Source of the DNA: Armatimonadota bacterium
GTDB taxonomy: Bacteria; Vulcanimicrobiota; JACPDS01
Assembly: GCA_016183885.1 (NCBI GenBank)
Contig: JACPDS010000055.1
Coordinates: forward strand, 1 to 7,626
DNA: 7,626 bases
Direction: 5' to 3'
Shown: positions 1 to 5,869 of the stretch, piece by piece
Position numbering within the stretch: the first letter of the stretch is position 1
How the letters are laid out: each line of letters starts with the position of its first letter
Made by a program: the position numbers and the translations under genes
The notes under the pieces: generated by a model
What the model was told of the DNA's origin: nothing
Databases searched by the model: none
Seen by the model: only the letters and a program-made list of their open reading frames with translations

Positions 1-1
1 T

Positions 2-136
2 TTAGATTTAATTTTTTTAAAAGACGGAAGTATCTTAAAAGGCTTTATTACTAACAGGAAAATTCTTTTATCCGACTTATTTTTAAATCTGAAAGAAATA
101 GATAAAGAAGATATTTCAGAAATTATTATTAAATAA
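2..136 (+). CDS. 3' end of an unidentified gene upstream of hslU (partial)
   Basis: An open frame enters from the left edge and ends at TAA 134-136, giving 44 C-terminal residues. The gene's start is outside the window. The visible tail includes FLKDGSILKGFI followed by alternating hydrophobic and charged residues and ends in EDISEIIIK. The pattern of a DGS turn, a G-x-I strand and a terminal D-I-x-x-I resembles small beta-rich repeats seen at the ends of some envelope proteins, but this is only a resemblance. hslV normally sits directly before hslU. HslV usually ends in a helix and a strand of the type IYTN-x-x-I-V-x-E, and nothing like that is present here. The stop lies 10 bp before the hslU ATG, so the two genes are probably co-transcribed. 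I do not recognise the product. Confidence 0.6.
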   Translation, partial: LDLIFLKDGSILKGFITNRKILLSDLFLNLKEIDKEDISEIIIK

Positions 137-146
137 AGGTGGAAAA

Positions 147-1532
147 ATGAGCGAATTAACTCCCAAAGAAATAGTAAATGAATTAAATAAATATATTATT
201 GGTCAAGATGAAGCTAAAAAATCCGTGGCAATTGCCCTGAGAAATCGCTTAAGGAGAGAAAAACTTTCTTTAGAGCTAAAAGAAGAAATAATTCCTAAAA
301 ATATTTTAATGATTGGTCCTACCGGAGTGGGAAAAACAGAGATTGCAAGAAGATTAGCTAAATTAACTAACGCTCCTTTTTTAAAAGTTGAAGCCACAAA
401 ATATACAGAAGTTGGTTATGTCGGAAGAGATGTGGAGTCAATGATAAGAGACTTAGTGGAAATTGCCATTAGAATGGTAGAGAAGGAAAGATTTAAAAAA
501 GTGGAAGAAAAAGCTAAAATTTCAGCCATTAATCGGATAGTAGAAATTTTAATGCCTCAGGCTAAAAAAGATTCTTCTCCTTTATCTTTTATTTTTAGTC
601 AAATGAATCCTCAGAGCAAGAGAAATGAAGAGGCGCCTGTTCAGCAAGAAAATATTCTGGAACAAGAAAATTTACGCAGATTAATTATAGAAGGCTCTTT
701 AGATGATAAATATATCGAAATTGAAATTGAAGAAGCTGTCCCTTCTTTCGTTGAAGTTTTTTCAGCTTCAGGAATGGAAGAAATGGGGGTTAATTTTCAA
801 GATTTATTAGGAGGGCTTATTCCTAAAAAAAGAAAAAAACGCAATTTAAAAATCTCTGAAGCTAAAAAAATTCTTACTCAAGAAGAAGCTCAAAAATTAA
901 TTGATATAGAAGAAGTTAAAAAAGAAGCTATCTTAAAAACGGAAACTTTAGGAATTATTTTTATTGATGAAATGGATAAAATTGCCGGCCGCGAGAAAGG
1001 TTACGGGCCGGATGTTTCCAGAGAAGGCGTTCAGCGCGATATTTTACCTGTTGTAGAAGGTTCAACGGTTAATACTAAATACGGACCGGTAAAAACAGAA
1101 CATATTCTTTTTATTGCCGCCGGCGCCTTTCATATCAGTAAACCTTCGGATTTAATTCCTGAATTACAGGGTCGTTTTCCTATTCGGGTTGAACTTAAAA
1201 GTTTAACTAAAGAGGATTTTGAGAAAATTTTAACCGAACCAGCCAATGCTTTAATTAAACAGTATAGGGCCTTACTCTCAACTGACAATGTTGAAATTGA
1301 ATTTAAAGAAGAAGGAATTAAAGAAATTGCAAGATTAGCCAGTGAAGTAAATTCTCAAACGGAAAATATTGGAGCAAGAAGATTACATACTTTATTGGAA
1401 AAATTATTAGAGGATTTATCTTTTAACGCTCCCTTTCCTGAAGCTGTTAAAATAAGTATTGATGAAGAATATGTTCGAAAAAAACTTGAAGAGATAGTTA
1501 AAAATGAAGACTTAAGCCGCTATATATTATAG
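147..1532 (+). CDS. hslU: HslU (ClpY), ATPase subunit of the HslUV protease
   Basis: This is the AAA+ unfoldase of the cytoplasmic HslVU (ClpYQ) protease. It unfolds substrates with ATP and feeds them to the HslV peptidase. The protein is 461 aa; family members are usually about 440-470. The N-terminus (TPKEIVNELNKYIIGQDEAK, residues 5-24) is typical of HslU. Visible motifs are Walker A GPTGVGKT (57-64), the pore loop GYVG inside GYVGRDVE (90-97), Walker B IIFIDEMDK (270-278), the GRF arginine-finger segment (342-344), and sensor 2 GARR (409-412). The I-domain insertion lies at roughly 110-245 and is rich in charged residues. The C-terminus EDLSRYIL (454-461) matches the conserved tail that docks into HslV. 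The start is supported by AGGTGG at 137-142, a few bases before the ATG. The reading frame stays intact across several A6-A7 runs. No hslV is visible, so the partner must lie outside the window or be absent. No clear terminator follows. Confidence 0.97.
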   Translation: MSELTPKEIVNELNKYIIGQDEAKKSVAIALRNRLRREKLSLELKEEIIPKNILMIGPTGVGKTEIARRLAKLTNAPFLKVEATKYTEVGYVGRDVESMIRDLVEIAIRMVEKERFKKVEEKAKISAINRIVEILMPQAKKDSSPLSFIFSQMNPQSKRNEEAPVQQENILEQENLRRLIIEGSLDDKYIEIEIEEAVPSFVEVFSASGMEEMGVNFQDLLGGLIPKKRKKRNLKISEAKKILTQEEAQKLIDIEEVKKEAILKTETLGIIFIDEMDKIAGREKGYGPDVSREGVQRDILPVVEGSTVNTKYGPVKTEHILFIAAGAFHISKPSDLIPELQGRFPIRVELKSLTKEDFEKILTEPANALIKQYRALLSTDNVEIEFKEEGIKEIARLASEVNSQTENIGARRLHTLLEKLLEDLSFNAPFPEAVKISIDEEYVRKKLEEIVKNEDLSRYIL

Positions 1533-1581
1533 TATTTTAACTCTTCTGTAAATTTAGTCTACTTCTCTCTTTAAAAAATTA

Positions 1582-1814
1582 ATTAAATCCAGATTATTTG
1601 AACAAGTATATAATGGGCTGTCACCAAATCCCTGTAGGGGTTGGATTTATCAAAATCACCCTCTCCCCTTTGTTTACCCCGATCGAAGCATCGGGGGGGA
1701 GAGGGAAAGGGTGAGGGGATTGGTTTTACGGGCTATTATAAATTAAGCCCCCTGCAAATCATTGTAAAATATCTCATTTGACACAAGCCCAAATGCAAGT
1801 AATCTGGATTTAAT
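1582..1814. repeat. MITE-like non-coding element with 19-bp terminal inverted repeats
   Basis: The left end at 1582-1600 (ATTAAATCCAGATTATTTG) is repeated in reverse complement at 1796-1814 with one mismatch (18 of 19). A looser match continues inward: TGGGCT-GT-CA near 1614-1623 against the complement of about 1778-1793. The 233-bp interior has no convincing gene. It holds a small AAATCC/GGATTT stem (about 1626-1648), a GC-rich nested hairpin and a G-run array, in strong contrast with the AT-rich surroundings. It sits between the convergent 3' ends of hslU and the minus-strand small gene, ending 6 bp from the latter's stop, a usual site for miniature inverted-repeat elements. No target-site duplication can be called with confidence because the flanks are simple A/T sequence. 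It could instead be a bidirectional terminator or an RNA structure. A genome-wide copy count would decide. Confidence 0.55.
1659..1718. other. Nested GC-rich hairpin overlapping a G-quadruplex motif
   Basis: CCCTCTCCC (1659-1667) pairs perfectly with GGGAGAGGG (1697-1705). Inside it, CCCCGAT (1677-1683) pairs with ATCGGGG (1690-1696) around a CGAAGC loop. The right side carries four G-tracts with three-base spacers: G7 (1693-1699), AGA, GGG (1703-1705), AAA, GGG (1709-1711), TGA, GGGG (1715-1718). That is a canonical quadruplex pattern on the plus strand. The hairpin and the quadruplex use the same bases and so exclude each other. The structure lies in the middle of the 1582-1814 element. It may end transcripts arriving from either flanking gene, but there is no T-tract typical of an intrinsic terminator. 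Confidence 0.6.
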
Positions 1815-1820
1815 ATAAAT

Positions 1821-2036
1821 TTATCTTTCGCTTAAATCTTTACCCCAGCAATGAGCGCAAAAATCCCAGCCTTTTTTTATTAATTGAAGCGGTCTGGTAA
1901 CTGCTACAGCGTGTCTATTGACTAAAATTTCATTTACGTGGCAGCTTCCATTGACTTTATCCATACGGTGGATTTCTTTATGTGAAGAATTACCTAAATA
2001 TTTAGTATAAGTTGAACCAGTGCCGATTGTTGACAT
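1821..2036 (-). CDS. Small probable zinc-binding protein (71 aa), function unknown
   Basis: The preferred start is the ATG complementary to 2034-2036, because AAGGAGG lies 8 bp upstream on the minus strand, an ideal Shine-Dalgarno sequence. A GTG three codons further upstream overlaps that site and is unlikely to be used. The 71-residue product has candidate metal ligands H23, C32, C60 and C63, in the segments KEIHR, GSCH and GWDFCAHCWG. The spacing H-x8-C, then G-W-x-x-C-x-x-C resembles small Ada-like or zinc-ribbon metal-binding modules; I infer one bound zinc. There is no signal peptide or membrane segment, so it is probably cytoplasmic. It is a single gene, convergent with hslU and divergent from the PLP-enzyme gene. 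I do not recognise a named family and give no function. Confidence 0.75.
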   Translation of the reverse strand: MSTIGTGSTYTKYLGNSSHKEIHRMDKVNGSCHVNEILVNRHAVAVTRPLQLIKKGWDFCAHCWGKDLSER

Positions 2037-2096
2037 TTCTTTCACCTCCTTATTTATTTTATTTAAAAATCAAACTTAATTTTACTTTAAATAAAA

Positions 2097-2102
2097 ATTA
2101 TA
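2097..2102 (-). promoter_or_regulatory. Candidate -10 box for the small zinc-protein gene
   Basis: The minus strand reads TATAAT here, a perfect -10 consensus about 60 bp upstream of the ATG at 2036. A -35 match is poor: TTAACA lies 14 bp away, which is too close, and the better-spaced hexamers are only T/A-rich. In such AT-rich sequence a chance match is quite possible. Confidence 0.3.
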
Positions 2103-2176
2103 ATGCAAGATAAAATTGTTAAAAAAATATTAACTTTTAGTAAAGGATTTAGTTTTTAATTAAAGAATTAGAAATT

Positions 2177-2220
2177 AAGCTATAAGTATTAAGCTTTAAG
2201 CGAAAAAGCGCTTATAGCTT
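2177..2220. repeat. Palindrome (10-bp inverted repeat) upstream of the PLP-enzyme gene
   Basis: AAGCTATAAG (2177-2186) is the exact reverse complement of CTTATAGCTT (2211-2220). A second option, TAAGCG (2197-2202) with CGCTTA (2209-2214), lies inside and overlaps it. The structure ends 25 bp before the ATG at 2246, so it falls in the probable 5' leader or promoter region of that gene. It could be an operator, an RNA leader hairpin or a dispersed repeat. There is no T-tract to suggest a terminator, and it matches no riboswitch class I know. Confidence 0.5.
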
Positions 2221-2245
2221 ATAATTTAACGCTATAGAGAAAATA

Positions 2246-3454
2246 ATGTTAAAAAACGCAAAAATTATTCAAGGGCCTGCTTATGAGGAAATGCTCCACC
2301 CTAAGGGGATTGCCGTCAATAATTTATACAGGATTAATTGGCAGTGCACGATATTGGAAATTCCCCGGGAAATAACCGGTCTAGAAGCCAGAATTTTAGT
2401 CTTATTAGGATATTATTTTCCTTCCGGGAGTCATAAAGTAGGCGCTACTTATTACATTTTAATGGAAAAAGAAAAAGAAGGAAAAATTTACCCCGGCATT
2501 ACTAAAATTATTGGACCATCTACGGGAAATTTTGGAATCGGCACCGCCTGGAGCGCTTTTCAAAAAGGTTATCAAGGAATAGTGGTTATGCCTGACGGCA
2601 TGAGCATTGAGCGCTCTCAAAGAATTAAACAATATGGAAGCGAAATAATTTATACTCCCGGAACAGAAAGCGATGTAATTTTAACCATTGAAAAAGCTAA
2701 AGAACTGGGGAAAAAAGAAAATCATTTTGTTTTAGCTCAATTTGAAGATTTTGCCAATTACCGCTTTCATTATTATGTTACAGGAGGAAGTATTTTAGAA
2801 AAAATTAAAGGAAAAATTTCCGCTTTTGTTTGCGCTCCCGGTTCAGCCGGAACAATCGCCGCAGGAGACCGCATTAAAGAAATTTATCCGGATGCTTTAA
2901 ATGTAGCCGCTGAACCAGCCCAATGCTCTACTTTATATAATGGGGGGATAGGACAACATAAAATTGAAGGGATTGGAGATAAAATGGCTCCTTTAATTTT
3001 AAATATCAATAATCTTGACAGGGTAGTAACCGTTGATGATAAATTCTGCATTGACTTGCTTTATTATTTTGTGAAGTGTAGAAATTATTATTATGAATTT
3101 GGAATTTCAGGAATGTGCAATTTAATTGCCGCAGTAAAAATCGCTAAATTTGAAAATTTTAAAAAAGACGATATTATTGTAACTATAGCTACAGATGGAT
3201 TAGACCGTTATTATTCTTATATAAATGAAATAAATTTTAGAACAAAAGAAGAAGCGGAAATATCTTGCGATAATTTAAAATCTATTTCGCCCGAGGGTAT
3301 TTTAAAAATAGATAATAATGAAAAAGAAAGATTATACGCTCTTAAAGAAAATACCTGGCTTAAATGGTATTCTAAAGAATATTTAAATCAATTGAAAGAT
3401 GAAGATTTTTGGAAAGAAGAAAGGGAAAAAGTTAAACTTTATAATATAATGTAG
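2246..3454 (+). CDS. PLP-dependent enzyme, cysteine-synthase superfamily (fold type II), substrate unknown
   Basis: The 402-aa protein has the fold-type II PLP core of the cysteine synthase/tryptophan synthase beta group. SGSHKVGA (60-67) carries K64, the expected Schiff-base lysine. PSTGNFGIG (91-99) is the substrate/cofactor loop, with N95. PGSAGT (198-203) is the phosphate-binding loop. FGISGMCN (285-292) and IVTIATDGLDRYYS (311-324) match the C-terminal end of the core. Features such as FANYRFHYYVTGG (169-181), EPAQCSTLYN (223-232) and GIGDKMAP (242-249), plus a roughly 75-residue tail with TWLKWY (370-375), recall from memory a subfamily often named PLP-dependent protein beta subunit. 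That subfamily is usually somewhat longer and, to my knowledge, uncharacterised. Cysteine metabolism is plausible but unproven. It is probably cytoplasmic. Only a weak GAGA precedes the ATG. A tRNA-Cys gene lies 200 bp downstream. An inverted repeat begins at the stop codon. Confidence 0.9.
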   Translation: MLKNAKIIQGPAYEEMLHPKGIAVNNLYRINWQCTILEIPREITGLEARILVLLGYYFPSGSHKVGATYYILMEKEKEGKIYPGITKIIGPSTGNFGIGTAWSAFQKGYQGIVVMPDGMSIERSQRIKQYGSEIIYTPGTESDVILTIEKAKELGKKENHFVLAQFEDFANYRFHYYVTGGSILEKIKGKISAFVCAPGSAGTIAAGDRIKEIYPDALNVAAEPAQCSTLYNGGIGQHKIEGIGDKMAPLILNINNLDRVVTVDDKFCIDLLYYFVKCRNYYYEFGISGMCNLIAAVKIAKFENFKKDDIIVTIATDGLDRYYSYINEINFRTKEEAEISCDNLKSISPEGILKIDNNEKERLYALKENTWLKWYSKEYLNQLKDEDFWKEEREKVKLYNIM

Positions 3455-3522
3455 CTGATAGCCGACCTGTCTTGAGTCCCGCTGTAAGCGGGACAGGCGG
3501 ATATCTGACAGCTAATAGCTGT
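3452..3522. repeat. Long imperfect hairpin repeat starting at the PLP-gene stop codon
   Basis: The core is a perfect 7-bp stem, GTCCCGC (3476-3482) with GCGGGAC (3488-3494), around a TGTAA loop. The arms extend outward imperfectly: TAGCTGATAGCCGACCTGTC on the left matches the complement of the right arm down to CAGCTA (3509-3514), with TTGAG as an extra 5 bases on the left. The right end is also a near-perfect palindrome of its own, ACAGCTA-A-TAGCTGT (3508-3522). It is GC-rich compared with its flanks and has no T-tract directly after it. It could act as a rho-independent-like 3' end, but it looks more like a dispersed palindromic repeat. Confidence 0.6.
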
Positions 3523-3529
3523 ATTATAA

Positions 3530-3559
3530 TTGACTTTATTTTAAAATAAGTGTTAAAAT
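3530..3559 (+). promoter_or_regulatory. Likely promoter of the tRNA-Gly/tRNA-Cys pair
   Basis: TTGACT (3530-3535) matches five of six -35 bases. TAAAAT (3554-3559) matches five of six -10 bases, with an 18-bp spacer and an extended -10 TG at 3551-3552. The first tRNA begins at 3571, about 11 bp after the -10 box, which fits a very short leader. It is the best-matching promoter in the window. Confidence 0.6.
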
Positions 3560-3570
3560 AAATTTCATTT

Positions 3571-3645
3571 GCGGAAGTGGCTCAGTGGTAGAGCATTGGC
3601 TTCCCAAGCCGAGGGTCGCGGGTTCGAATCCCGTCTTCCGCTCCA
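3571..3645 (+). tRNA. tRNA-Gly (anticodon CCC)
   Basis: A full cloverleaf can be folded. The acceptor stem is GCGGAAG with CTTCCGC. The D arm is GCTC/GAGC. The anticodon stem is TTGGC/GCCGA with loop TTCCCAA, giving anticodon CCC (3603-3605), which reads GGG. The T arm is GCGGG/CCCGT with loop TTCGAAT. The discriminator is T and CCA is encoded (3643-3645). It lies 5 bp before tRNA-Cys and is very likely co-transcribed with it. Confidence 0.97.
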
Positions 3646-3650
3646 AAGGC

Positions 3651-3725
3651 GGCGACGTAGCCAAGTGGTAAGGCAGGAGTCTGCAAAACTCTTATTCAGC
3701 GGTTCGAATCCGCTCGTCGCCTCCA
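3651..3725 (+). tRNA. tRNA-Cys (anticodon GCA)
   Basis: The acceptor stem is GGCGACG with CGTCGCC. The anticodon stem is GGAGT/ACTCT with loop CTGCAAA, giving anticodon GCA for cysteine. The variable loop is TATTC. The T arm is AGCGG/CCGCT with loop TTCGAAT. The discriminator U73, a known cysteine identity base, is present, and CCA is encoded (3723-3725). No T-rich terminator follows, so the transcript may run on towards the porin gene 85 bp downstream. Confidence 0.97.
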
Positions 3726-3809
3726 AATTTATTTATAAAAATAAAAAAAGGGTTTTAATAAATGATTAAGAATATATTTATAAAACTTAAATTAAAAAGG
3801 GGGAAATAA

Positions 3810-4688
3810 ATGAAAAAAATCCTTAGAATTAGCTTATTAATTTTATTCTTTTTGATTGTCGCGTTTAATCCTATTTTTGCTTCACCTTTATTTGGAGATA
3901 TCCCTTCCGAACATTGGGCAAAAGATGCTTTAGCTACTTTAGCGGCTAAAGGCTTAATAGAAGGTTATCCCGATGGAACTTTTAAGGGAGACCGCGCCGG
4001 CACTAGCTGGGAAATGGCTTTAGTAGTGGCGCGGATGTTAGCTAAAGCTGAGCAAAGCCAAATGTTTTTTGCTTCCCGCGAGGATTTAGAAATTTTAAAA
4101 AAAATTGCTTTAGCTTATAAAGAAGAATTAGAAAGTTTAGGAGTAAGAACAAATGTTTTGGAAGATTCTTACGATAAATTAGAAAAAAGAATATACAGTT
4201 TAGAAAATATTAGATTTTATGGAAGTATTGATAGTATTTATGCTGGACAGTCTTTTGGAGGAATTTTAGGCGCAGCTGGTCAAGCTAATGCTTTTACTGT
4301 TAATGATTGGTCTAACGGCCGTCCTTTAATTAATGGAAGAGCGCTAAGCAGTATTATGCGTCTGGGCTTTAATTCAAGTTTGCCTAATCTTACCTTGGGA
4401 GGAGAATTTGCTGGTTATTATGCTCAAGGCGAACCCTCGGTAGATTCTTATTGGGGAGTTACTCCGCCTTATTTAAGCAATAATTTTACCGCCGCTTCCG
4501 GAGGAGCTAATTTCGCCAGTATGAATACTCCTTTTAGCCAATTAAGTTTTGATAATTTTTATTTAAAACATGAACCTACAAAAACTAATTTAATTTTAGG
4601 GACTTATGAACCTTCCAATATTCTAAAATGCCTTCAGCCTCTAATGCCGCCGCGCCTACCACCAACTATTATAATACAAATTTACTAG
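3810..4688 (+). CDS. SLH-domain outer-membrane porin, N-terminal part (frameshifted)
   Basis: The start is supported by AAGGGGG at 3797-3803, 6 bp before the ATG. Residues 1-24 form a signal peptide with a likely cut after IFA (24/25). One SLH domain follows at about 27-80 (FGDIPSEHWAKDAL, then GLIEGYPDGTF and an E-M-A helix). Residues 88-134 are a heptad-rich coiled coil, and beta-barrel sequence begins near 135 (IRFYGSIDSIY). In known proteins of this type the SLH domain grips cell-wall polymer while the barrel sits in the outer membrane. After about residue 272 the frame drifts into a proline-rich nonsense tail and stops at 4686-4688. The true continuation is in the frame of 4628-5791. Adding one A to the AAAA run at 4625-4628 restores a single 660-aa porin (273 + 387), a reasonable length for the family. 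Confidence 0.9.
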   Translation: MKKILRISLLILFFLIVAFNPIFASPLFGDIPSEHWAKDALATLAAKGLIEGYPDGTFKGDRAGTSWEMALVVARMLAKAEQSQMFFASREDLEILKKIALAYKEELESLGVRTNVLEDSYDKLEKRIYSLENIRFYGSIDSIYAGQSFGGILGAAGQANAFTVNDWSNGRPLINGRALSSIMRLGFNSSLPNLTLGGEFAGYYAQGEPSVDSYWGVTPPYLSNNFTAASGGANFASMNTPFSQLSFDNFYLKHEPTKTNLILGTYEPSNILKCLQPLMPPRLPPTIIIQIY

Positions 4689-5791
4689 CTTTAAATTTAA
4701 GCTATGATTTTAATTTAAACGAAAAAATTAAAGCTTTAGCAACTTTAAATTATTTAACTTCTATTAATGAAAGAGTTTCTGAAGGAGTACTGCAAGCGGC
4801 ATCTTTAATTACTATTCCCGCTCGTTCTGATCCGGCTGGCGCCAATAGGTCTCAAGGCTGGTTTAGCTGGGCCAATGTCGGACCTCAAAAAGAAGGAATT
4901 GCGGGAGGCAGTTTAACTTTAAATTTTCCGCATAATTTTAAATTGATTGGAGAATATTCATCTAGTAAATATGTTCCAGACCTTAGCTTCACTAATTTTA
5001 GAGGGACTACTCTCCCTATTAAAGGAGCGCTATTCAGAGGAGCAATTGAATATAATCCTCAAAACTGGAATTTTAATTTAGATTATGTAGCGGTAGCTCC
5101 TACTTATGATCCAATGCTTTTTGCTTATCCTTCTTCTGCTACTATCCCTGTATTTTTACCTTATTCGACATTTTATTCTAATTATTATCAGCTTCATGAT
5201 AATCTTAAATATCCTAATAACCGCCAAGGATTTAAATTTAGCACTGCCTACAATTTTAAACAAGGAAAGGTAAACTTAAGTTATGGAAGTTTAGAACAAA
5301 AATTTTCTTCTAACCGCAGAAATCTTTTATCCACCGGCTTTATTGAAGTCTTCTTCCCTGAACTGCGCGGCGGCACAATGGAAGAAAAAGGCGATATTAA
5401 AGATTTAGGCTTAACTTTAAATTATACTTTCCCTAATAATTTAAAAACCAATATTGCTTATTATAATTATAAAATTAAAAGAGCTTCCGCTAATCTTAAT
5501 GATGATATGGATTTAGCGGAAAATGTCGGTCAATTTGGTCTGGCTTATCCGTTTAATCGTAAATTTTCTCTTTCCGGGAATTATACTTTAATTACTTATA
5601 AAGGACATTTTGTTGATCAAACTAATCAAAATTTCCGTCAATATATTCCCTCTCTCAGCGCTAGTTATCAGATGTCGTCCAACGCTTTAGTTCTAGCTAC
5701 TTATAGAGTTTATGATTTTACCAATAATGCCGTTGCTGCCAGCAACTGGAATGGGAGACAAACTACTTTAGAAGTAAAATTTAATTTTTAA
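4628..5791 (+). CDS. SLH-domain outer-membrane porin, C-terminal beta-barrel part (frameshifted)
   Basis: This frame continues the porin after a -1 shift. It is open from 4610, and the ATG at 4628 is an internal methionine rather than a real start: there is no ribosome site and no signal peptide. The 387 residues are alternating amphipathic strands with aromatic belts, for example LALNLSYDF, FNLDYVAVAP, TLNYTFPNNL and FSLSGNYTLITY. The last residues, TTLEVKFNF, end in phenylalanine, the usual recognition signal for the BAM outer-membrane assembly machine. Turns rich in Asn, Gly and Asp fit a porin with at least a dozen strands. If the break is real, this half would not be exported on its own, because it lacks a signal peptide. 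The overlap with the upstream frame (4628-4688) is only a result of the frameshift. Confidence 0.88.
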   Translation: MPSASNAAAPTTNYYNTNLLALNLSYDFNLNEKIKALATLNYLTSINERVSEGVLQAASLITIPARSDPAGANRSQGWFSWANVGPQKEGIAGGSLTLNFPHNFKLIGEYSSSKYVPDLSFTNFRGTTLPIKGALFRGAIEYNPQNWNFNLDYVAVAPTYDPMLFAYPSSATIPVFLPYSTFYSNYYQLHDNLKYPNNRQGFKFSTAYNFKQGKVNLSYGSLEQKFSSNRRNLLSTGFIEVFFPELRGGTMEEKGDIKDLGLTLNYTFPNNLKTNIAYYNYKIKRASANLNDDMDLAENVGQFGLAYPFNRKFSLSGNYTLITYKGHFVDQTNQNFRQYIPSLSASYQMSSNALVLATYRVYDFTNNAVAASNWNGRQTTLEVKFNF

Positions 5792-5818
5792 AAATAATGC
5801 CCTAAATAATTTAAAATT

Positions 5819-5864
5819 AAAAAAGACGTTAAAATTATTTAAAGAATAAAAAGCGTCTTTTTTT
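5819..5864 (+). terminator. Terminator-like hairpin after the porin gene
   Basis: AAAAAAGACG (5819-5828) pairs with CGTCTTTTTT (5854-5863), leaving a 25-base AT-rich loop and a T7 run (5858-5864). It starts 27 bp after the porin stop. Only four pairs are G-C or in the GACG core, and the loop is long, so termination is probably incomplete. The T-run ends 5 bp before the ATG of the next gene. Confidence 0.55.
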
Positions 5865-5869
5865 AAAAA

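Noticed and set aside
203..397. 64-codon minus-strand ORF inside hslU
   Set aside because: It lies wholly antisense to the conserved Walker A region of hslU and has no ribosome site or recognisable content.
1582..1814. CRISPR array or riboswitch in the hslU downstream gap
   Set aside because: There are no regularly spaced direct repeats, and the structure matches no riboswitch class known to me; terminal inverted repeats explain it better.
2043..2045. GTG start for the small minus-strand gene, adding three residues
   Set aside because: The GTG overlaps the AAGGAGG Shine-Dalgarno sequence, which is ideally spaced for the ATG at 2034-2036.
3728..3745. TTTATTT/AAATAAA inverted repeat after tRNA-Cys as a terminator
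   Set aside because: The stem has only A-T pairs and lacks a following T-run; chance occurrence is likely in this composition.
3569..3769. 66-codon plus-strand ORF across the two tRNA genes
   Set aside because: It is a read-through of the tRNA-Gly and tRNA-Cys sequences, which both fold as complete cloverleaves; there is no ribosome site.
3762..3809. 15-codon ORF ending directly before the porin ATG, considered as a leader peptide
   Set aside because: It has no ribosome site and simple A/T-rich composition; no run of regulatory codons or attenuator hairpin follows.
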